The position numbers and the translations under genes are program-made. Of a DNA stretch of 64,000 nucleotides, positions 58,754 through 64,000 are shown piece after piece. Every line of letters starts with the position of its first letter. Position 1 is the first letter of the stretch. The stretch is from Candidatus Cryptobacteroides avicola (GTDB lineage Bacteria > Bacteroidota > Bacteroidia > Bacteroidales > UBA932): assembly GCA_017695115.1 (NCBI GenBank), contig JADILV010000024.1, positions 62,001-126,000 on the forward strand, given 5' to 3'. The notes under the pieces are model-generated. The model made no database searches. It was not told the origin of the DNA and saw nothing but the letters and a program-made list of their open reading frames with translations.

Positions 58754-60324
58754 TCCGAACACCTGTATCTGTTGAATGCCTGGTTGATAACCGTCCCCTT
58801 ATCCGGATACATGGAAACAAGACGCCCTTTAAGAAGATCCGTATCCGTGACATCCGACTGCATGGCACCGAGTATTTCGGACCTGGTCACACCACGTTCA
58901 TCAAGGACTCTGAATATCTGCGGAGAGAACCAGTTGGAACTTCCGAACGAAGGGACATTGCCGCCATATCTTTCCTTGTACATGATGCTTTCCAGATAAT
59001 AGGCCCACATCTCTCCGACGGCACAGTAACCGGCATCGGTTTCATTCCCTGTCCCGTAGGTCATCCCTCCGGAAGTCGCATAGGATTTCATTATATACAT
59101 GATATACCTGTCCCAATACTCTCTCCCCACCTGGGCGAAATGGCTTGCATGTGCCAGTTCATGGCAGACGGCGCTGTAGATACTGTCATAATCGTCCAGA
59201 CCTTTTGTCCCAAGAGTAATGTCCGGAGCAAAAAAGGCTATTACCGATGAAAATACGCCGAGGAACTTCTTTATATACTTGCTCTCTACGACTGTCCCGT
59301 GATGGATCATTACCGCACTACTTGCATCCAGCGAATGGAAAAGCCATATCCTCAGGTCGGCAGGCGGCGGAGTTATCCCCATGTCATCAGACGAACATCT
59401 TGTGATATAATCGTATGCGGCGTTATTGACGACACTTCTGGTAAACATTGTCCTGTCAGAATCTGCGGTTATGGTATAATCCAGTCCGTTCGGTGACGTT
59501 TTCCCCAACGCGGAAGTGGACGCCGGCACGAGCAGTTTGTTGAATCCGATGGCAAAGCCCTTTTCATTCTTATATATGAGGCGGTATCTTACCTTTGCCG
59601 AATATTTTTTCGGAATGGTATAGTAACCGTCACGGTCAGTATAGGTATGGGAATATTTCACGAAAGTATTGCACCGGACCCGGACTCCGGCCAGACCGAA
59701 AGGCTTTCCTCCGTTGACCCTGTCATCAACAATGGTTATCCTGCCTGAAGGCTGCACCTTCTTTCCTCTGGCGCCGGCCGCTACAAGCATATCCGCGTTG
59801 CCTGTCAGTCTGTATGCCTCCCTCTCCACGGCTTCCCAGTCAATCCCGTCTGCAGAACGCTCCGGAGCATCATTCTCAGTAATGAAGCACTCGTCTATGA
59901 CCTCATAATAGATGTCCGGAAACACATAATCATGGGGAACAACCGCATACTGCCAGGTCACTTTCTCGTCATCTATCTGGGGATCATGATAATAGTCCCC
60001 GTCTTTGACAATAGCATAATCAAGAGGATAGTCTGAAAGGTCCAGATCCGATATCAGATCGAAATCATTCTGGTCTACAGGAAGGAATCTTACATAAAGA
60101 TGCGTAGGCTTCACCTCCACCCTGCCTCTTGTCGGGTACACCGATGCGATGGCGGCAGATATGTTTTCTGTCGTATACGGGTTCTCCAGCCTTTCTCCGA
60201 GAACTATCATACCGTGTGATACCTGTCCGTCATCCGGAGAAGAACCTGACGAGGAATCGAATCCTCCTTTGCTGCATGACATCACGGCCACGGCCAGCAC
60301 AATAAATCCAAATAATCTGTCCAT
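58750..60324 (-). CDS. Putative zincin-like lipoprotein, first gene of the fimbrial operon
   Basis: This 524-residue lipoprotein has a lipobox at MDRLFGFIVLAVAVMSC. Residues 200-265 form a carboxypeptidase-regulatory-like sandwich (PSGRITIVDD, YTDRDGYYTIPKKY). At 384-395 it has SAVCHELAHASH, which contains HExxH (His388, Glu389, His392), and Glu438 in GEMWAYYLE is a candidate third zinc ligand, as in gluzincins. A metal-dependent surface protease or adhesin-processing factor is possible. I do not know the family by name; the peptidase role is inferred from the motif and spacing. Confidence 0.6.
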   Translation of the reverse strand: MDRLFGFIVLAVAVMSCSKGGFDSSSGSSPDDGQVSHGMIVLGERLENPYTTENISAAIASVYPTRGRVEVKPTHLYVRFLPVDQNDFDLISDLDLSDYPLDYAIVKDGDYYHDPQIDDEKVTWQYAVVPHDYVFPDIYYEVIDECFITENDAPERSADGIDWEAVEREAYRLTGNADMLVAAGARGKKVQPSGRITIVDDRVNGGKPFGLAGVRVRCNTFVKYSHTYTDRDGYYTIPKKYSAKVRYRLIYKNEKGFAIGFNKLLVPASTSALGKTSPNGLDYTITADSDRTMFTRSVVNNAAYDYITRCSSDDMGITPPPADLRIWLFHSLDASSAVMIHHGTVVESKYIKKFLGVFSSVIAFFAPDITLGTKGLDDYDSIYSAVCHELAHASHFAQVGREYWDRYIMYIMKSYATSGGMTYGTGNETDAGYCAVGEMWAYYLESIMYKERYGGNVPSFGSSNWFSPQIFRVLDERGVTRSEILGAMQSDVTDTDLLKGRLVSMYPDKGTVINQAFNRYRCSE

Positions 60325-60346
60325 AGTTTCTGTTTTTTAACCGTGG

Positions 60347-60354
60347 CAAAATTA
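60347..60354 (-). promoter_or_regulatory. -7 promoter box for the fimbrial operon
   Basis: TAATTTTG on the minus strand, 22 bases upstream of the first gene of the operon, fits TAnnTTTG. No -33 TTG is present at the usual distance, so an extra activator may be needed. Confidence 0.5.
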
Positions 60355-60400
60355 CCTGGACTTATCCGTGTTCTTAAATAGACAAACGTTTAATTAAAAA

Positions 60401-60430
60401 ACATGCCCCACAGGCATCTGCAGGGCATGT
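60401..60430 (-). terminator. Terminator after deoC
   Basis: An 8-bp stem ACATGCCC/GGGCATGT with a 14-base loop is followed on the minus strand by TTTTTAATT. It ends the dtd-deoC run and insulates the fimbrial operon. Confidence 0.75.
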
Positions 60431-60466
60431 TTTATATGACAAACTACTGAAAAAATGCAGCAAAAA

Positions 60467-61360
60467 TCAGAAATAGGCCACCGTTTTCTGTTCGATGGAG
60501 GAAATGATATTGTTGGCCATACGGCTTACACCGAAACGGAAAAGACTCCTGTCAAGCCATTCTTCTCCGAGTACGGTAGACACTATCATATAATAAGATA
60601 CGGCATCCATGGCCGTCGATATTCCTCCGGCAGGCTTGAATCCTACCTTGCGGCCGGTCTTTCTGTAATATGCCGCAATACACTCGCACATGGTATATGC
60701 AGCGGCAGGAGTTGCGTTCACGCTTACCTTGCCGGTAGAGGTCTTTATAAAATCCGCGCCTGCTTCCATCGCGAGGAATGACGCCTTTGCTATAAGTTCC
60801 GGAGACAGGAGCAGGCCTGTTTCCAGGATCACTTTCAGGTGTACCTGTCTGCCCTGCTGCGCAGCCTTTTCATCAATGCAGGAGCGGATCTGCCGTATCT
60901 CATCAGAAGCCCTCTCATAGTCACCCTCAAGAAAACAGTTGAGAGGCAGCACGACATCTATTTCATCAGCCCCTTTCTCTACGGCCATAGAACACTCCAG
61001 GAGCTTTACCTCTATGAAACTCTGAGATGAAGGGAAGCATCCTGCCACGGCAGTGATATGCACTTCATCGCAAGCCTTGCATGTCTTCACCGTCTCTACA
61101 AAATCAGGATAGACACATATTGAGGCAGGAAGAGGATAGCCGGGATATTCCTTCTGCAGGTCATTGACTTTTCCTACAAGCCTGCGAATGGACGAAACCG
61201 TATCATCCGTTTTCAGTGAAGTGACATCCATCATGGAAAAGCACGAAAGGAGTACGTGTCTTGAAGCCATGTTTTCAAGATTGGCGGCTATCAGATCCAG
61301 AGACCTCCCCATAGCCTCCTTGTCAGGGGTATAGCCGTATTCTGCAAAATAATCTTTCAT
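60467..61360 (-). CDS. deoC: Deoxyribose-phosphate aldolase
   Basis: This 297-residue class I aldolase has the Schiff-base Lys in DFIKTSTGKVSVNAT, a second key Lys in KVGFKPAGGIST and the proton-relay region EIDVVLPLNCFLEGDYE. It splits deoxyribose 5-phosphate into acetaldehyde and glyceraldehyde 3-phosphate. It is longer than the E. coli enzyme, with an N-terminal helical extension of about 60 residues as in other Bacteroidetes. It follows dtd by nine bases. Confidence 0.95.
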   Translation of the reverse strand: MKDYFAEYGYTPDKEAMGRSLDLIAANLENMASRHVLLSCFSMMDVTSLKTDDTVSSIRRLVGKVNDLQKEYPGYPLPASICVYPDFVETVKTCKACDEVHITAVAGCFPSSQSFIEVKLLECSMAVEKGADEIDVVLPLNCFLEGDYERASDEIRQIRSCIDEKAAQQGRQVHLKVILETGLLLSPELIAKASFLAMEAGADFIKTSTGKVSVNATPAAAYTMCECIAAYYRKTGRKVGFKPAGGISTAMDAVSYYMIVSTVLGEEWLDRSLFRFGVSRMANNIISSIEQKTVAYF

Positions 61361-61369
61361 ATTGTATAC

Positions 61370-61825
61370 TTATTCCTTAATCTTTGAATCGATTATAATG
61401 GTGACAGGACCGTCATTGAGCAAAGATACCTTCATATCGGCTCCGAATACTCCTCTGCCTGCCGTCCTGCCAAGTTCGGCATCCACCTTCATGCAGAACT
61501 TTTCATAAAGAGGAACAGCCACGTCAGGTTTTGCCGCCCTGATATAGGAGGGCCTGTTGCCTTTGACGGTAGAAGCGTACAGGGTAAACTGGCTCACCAC
61601 CAGAATTTCACCGCCCGTATCTTTTACTGACAGGTTCATAACCCCATTCTCATCGTCGAATATGCGTAATGCGGCTATTTTCCTTGCCGTCCATTCCAGA
61701 TCGGCCTCCGTATCTTCATCCACAAAGGCGGCCAGTACCAGCAGGCCTTTACCGATGAATGACGAGTATCCCGTGTCCGGAATATCCACACGGGCATTCT
61801 TTACCCTCTGAATGACAGTTCTCAT
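61370..61825 (-). CDS. dtd: D-aminoacyl-tRNA deacylase
   Basis: This 151-residue enzyme (MRTVIQRVKNARV, the SQFTLYA motif and the NDGPVTIIIDS Gly-Pro motif) hydrolyses D-amino acids from mischarged tRNA. Its length is standard for DTD. The start lies four bases downstream of the end of the radical SAM gene, and deoC follows, so the three may be co-transcribed. Confidence 0.95.
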   Translation of the reverse strand: MRTVIQRVKNARVDIPDTGYSSFIGKGLLVLAAFVDEDTEADLEWTARKIAALRIFDDENGVMNLSVKDTGGEILVVSQFTLYASTVKGNRPSYIRAAKPDVAVPLYEKFCMKVDAELGRTAGRGVFGADMKVSLLNDGPVTIIIDSKIKE

Positions 61826-61829
61826 GGCA

Positions 61830-62588
61830 TTACCCCCTTATCTGGATATTGAAACCTTTATCCGTCAACGGCTTGACCAAAGCGGACATTTCTTCCGCCG
61901 AAAGTTTTTCCAGACCCTTTTCCGGTGTCTCACGGTCTATGGTATAGACCATCACTTCCCTCGGATGCAGTCTTTCCACTATGTCCATCCAGCCCTCCAG
62001 CCAGAGAGCGTCCGCCGGATCACATCCGCCTCCCCTCAGGAACATGGTCTGCAGAATGAAATCTCCGCCGAAAGCCGACAGGTTACGCACTACATCCTCC
62101 ACATGGTATCCTGCAGCCGGCCTGTTGACAGTCCTTGCCCCGGAATCAGTAGGGGCATCTATCTTCATGACTGGGTTGTCTATTTTCTTCAATGCCCCGA
62201 GTACATCCGGACGGGATATCATCGTGGCATTGGAAAGCACGGTAATGACGGCATCAGGAAGATACCTGTCCCTCATTTCAACGGTAACATCGATTATCCC
62301 GGCAAAATCCGGATTCAGAGTAGGTTCCCCGTTACCTGAAAAAGTAATGGAATCCACTTTGACACCGTCTGCGGCCAGTTCGGGGAATTTCTTTTCCATA
62401 GCGGCACGGACAGCCTCTTTATCAGGCATCCTGCCCACTCCGCGGCTGTCTTTGTTCCAGCCGCACTCGCAGTAAATACAATCAAAGTTACAGAGTTTCC
62501 CTTCCGGAGGAAGCAGATTCACTCCTAAAGAAGAACCGAGCCTCCTGCTATGGATCGGGCCGAAAACTATATCTTCAAATCTCAACAT
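61830..62588 (-). CDS. Radical SAM protein
   Basis: This 252-residue protein has the cluster motif CNFDCIYCECGW (CxxxCxxC) at about 33-44, then DSITFSGNGEPTLNPDF, a SAM-binding GNGEP variant. The opening DIVFGPIHSRRLGSSLGVNLLP is that of a broad family annotated as radical SAM proteins of unknown role, with a distant likeness to TYW1-like and activase enzymes. No extra cluster domain is seen at the C-terminus. No substrate can be named. Confidence 0.87.
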   Translation of the reverse strand: MLRFEDIVFGPIHSRRLGSSLGVNLLPPEGKLCNFDCIYCECGWNKDSRGVGRMPDKEAVRAAMEKKFPELAADGVKVDSITFSGNGEPTLNPDFAGIIDVTVEMRDRYLPDAVITVLSNATMISRPDVLGALKKIDNPVMKIDAPTDSGARTVNRPAAGYHVEDVVRNLSAFGGDFILQTMFLRGGGCDPADALWLEGWMDIVERLHPREVMVYTIDRETPEKGLEKLSAEEMSALVKPLTDKGFNIQIRG

Positions 62589-62649
62589 CTGTCATTGTAA
62601 TATTAACCGGATCATCAGATTCGCCGTATTCGTGATGACAGGGGCAAGG

Positions 62650-63846
62650 TCAGACTATCCTTTCTGACCGGCTCTCCGCGGTAAGCCTCCCGTCCCCGGC
62701 AACATTCTCTATCAGCACCAGACCCGGCTTCTTTCCCGGGACTATAGACCCGAACTCCTTCTCTTTCCCGAGGAATGCGGCCCCGTTAAGGCAGGCCCAT
62801 GTCAATATCTCCCCGAGACCGAGTTCCGGGAACGCGCTTTGGAGACAGTACATTTCCTTTACCATGTCCAGAGTATCGTTGCTCGAAAGAGAATCTGTTC
62901 CGAGAGTCAGTTTCATGCCTTTCCGGCGCATCATCCCTACAGGTGGCAGGGCATTGTGTATGAAGATATTCGACAAAGGACACAATGCGATATAGGCACA
63001 AGGCATCGCAGACTGCACGGCATCGGCGGCTTCATCCGTCAGGCAGACTTCATGGACAAGCAGGATATGCTCCGTAAACGGAGCCGGATGCACTTTTGCA
63101 AGCCTGTCCATAAAATAGAACAGCGAAGGTCTGCCGGATACCGGCGGAGTACTCATACCCAGACGCTTCCTGTTGTCATACAAGGCGCCGCTTCCCGAAA
63201 TGACCATCCGCTCCTCCTCGGGGCTTTCCTGCGAATGGTACGACAGATAACCCGACTTCAGGGCATCTGCACTGGCTGCCGTCAACAGTTCCGGACTCAT
63301 CGTGTAGCAAGAATGAGGCGTAGGGGCGGCATCAAGCCCGTATTCCAGTGCCTTCTTCTGAAGACTGCGCACCGAGTCCATGACTTTCGCACAGTCCTGC
63401 GGTTCGGACCCGAAGACTTCAAGGAAAGTTCTCGTATAAAGAGGTGAAGAAGCCTTGGCCTGAAAACTTTCGTCCCCGTTGCTTATATCCGCCATAGCAG
63501 TAACACCCTGGCGCCACAGTCTGTCCATCCATTCCCGGATACAGGACATGCGTGCAGACCTGTCCGAACTGTCTCTCAAGGCATTTATCTGGTCAATGAA
63601 TCCGGCCATTCCAGTATTCCTGGCGAACTTTCCCCTGAGATGGGACAATTCGATATGGCAATGGGCATTCACGAAACCCGGCACAAGAATCCCTTTATGG
63701 AATTCCGGCTCCCCGGAAGGATTCCCGCATGCTCCCACGGCTATGACCGTACCGTCGGTTTCATCATATTCGACGAAACCGTCCGCTATAGGACCGGAAC
63801 CGTCCAGCGTGTAAATATATTCTGCTGCTACTCGTTTCATCGGCAA
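62650..63846 (-). CDS. Amidohydrolase family protein (chlorohydrolase/deaminase type)
   Basis: This 398-residue metal enzyme has the first site HxH in GFVNAHCHIELSHL, a middle His (PTPHSCYTMSP), HSQES, and the final Asp in LTLGTDSLSSNDT. The closing GSIVPGKKPGLVLIE is the usual C-terminal beta-strand. This subclass includes aminodeoxyfutalosine, guanine and S-adenosylhomocysteine deaminases. The pattern does not decide the substrate. The start can be ATG 63846 or 63840. Confidence 0.85.
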   Translation of the reverse strand: MPMKRVAAEYIYTLDGSGPIADGFVEYDETDGTVIAVGACGNPSGEPEFHKGILVPGFVNAHCHIELSHLRGKFARNTGMAGFIDQINALRDSSDRSARMSCIREWMDRLWRQGVTAMADISNGDESFQAKASSPLYTRTFLEVFGSEPQDCAKVMDSVRSLQKKALEYGLDAAPTPHSCYTMSPELLTAASADALKSGYLSYHSQESPEEERMVISGSGALYDNRKRLGMSTPPVSGRPSLFYFMDRLAKVHPAPFTEHILLVHEVCLTDEAADAVQSAMPCAYIALCPLSNIFIHNALPPVGMMRRKGMKLTLGTDSLSSNDTLDMVKEMYCLQSAFPELGLGEILTWACLNGAAFLGKEKEFGSIVPGKKPGLVLIENVAGDGRLTAESRSERIV

Positions 63847-63851
63847 ACCTT

Positions 63852-64000
63852 TTATTTGCGCTCCATCTGCAATCTGTCCAGCTTTTTCGGAGCAAGTGGA
63901 GCACTGACAGATGTCCGGACATGTTCCACCTCCCGTTTTCCCGTACCCTCAATCTTCCTCACGTCAGTATCTCCGGTATCTTCCTCCGGTACGGCACCGG
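63852..64000 (-). CDS. 3' end of an unidentified gene (cut by window edge)
   Basis: An open frame enters from the right edge and ends with a TAA at 63852-63854, six bases before the amidohydrolase start. The visible 48 residues (GAVPEEDTGDTDVRKIEGTG, then KREVEHVRTSVSAPLAPKKL, DRLQMERK) are charged and have no motif I recognise. The close spacing to the amidohydrolase suggests one transcript. It is too short for a family call. Confidence 0.6.
   Translation of the reverse strand, partial: GAVPEEDTGDTDVRKIEGTGKREVEHVRTSVSAPLAPKKLDRLQMERK

Noticed and set aside
1..64000. CRISPR arrays, rRNA genes, complete insertion sequences
   Set aside because: I saw no regular direct repeats with spacers, no rRNA sequence and no transposase with terminal inverted repeats.

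Overview
The window comes from a member of the Bacteroidales (phylum Bacteroidota), probably a host-associated anaerobe. The evidence is the gene content: TonB receptor with SusC-like N-terminal domain, Mfa/Fim-type fimbriae, a full aerotolerance (Bat) operon, DUF4876/DUF6850/DUF4857/DUF3575 families, pyruvate formate-lyase, and iron superoxide dismutase next to rubredoxin. Many starts are preceded by the Bacteroidetes -7 box TAnnTTTG, sometimes with a TTG/TTTG -33 box, and Shine-Dalgarno sites are scarce. Base composition looks close to 50% GC. I cannot fix family or genus.

Layout. 1-840: the 5' part of a tyrosine integrase that runs off the left edge, then a 229-bp spacer with two TTTGCA inverted-repeat sites. 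841-9685: a seven-gene, one-direction cluster (TonB receptor, small lipoprotein, DUF6850 barrel, DUF4876 lipoprotein, ABC ATPase, ABC-2-type permease, DUF4857 membrane protein) that looks like a complete envelope-spanning transport system with no substrate I can name. 9699-18415: housekeeping and envelope genes (nucleoside-type MFS carrier, tgt, LptF/G-like permease, two DUF2807 lipoproteins, M3 peptidase, zinc-ribbon protein, short SSB). 18419-25433: anaerobic metabolism and oxygen defence (pflB-pflA, menA, CPBP protease, sodB, rubredoxin), queH, a META lipoprotein and tRNA-Ser. 25469-28276: umuC with an unusual umuD, a divergent Mom/GNAT-like protein and the relic of a nucleotide-sugar epimerase. 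28321-32827: fucP, sugar mutarotase, glyA, a SpoU methyltransferase and nnrD.

32877-41295 is the Bat operon read leftward (moxR, DUF58, a DUF4381-like protein, batA, batB, batC and a batD-batE fusion). 41438-53291 is a rightward run: truA, exbB-exbD-tonB, a large-tailed pseudouridine synthase, era, parC, a shikimate kinase fused to an HsdR-N nuclease-like domain, cca, a tyrosine recombinase with an insert, and hpf. 53380-64000 is read leftward: a 2-hydroxyacid dehydrogenase, tRNA-Leu, a five-gene fimbrial operon that starts with a putative zincin lipoprotein, then deoC, dtd, a radical SAM protein, an amidohydrolase and the 3' end of an unidentified gene.

How parts connect. The ExbB-ExbD-TonB proteins can energise the TonB receptor at 841. 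Tgt and QueH belong to queuosine formation. PFL and its activase need anoxic conditions, and SOD, rubredoxin and the Bat operon would guard that metabolism. No stretch longer than 300 bases lacks a gene; I saw no CRISPR array, rRNA, IS element or convincing riboswitch.
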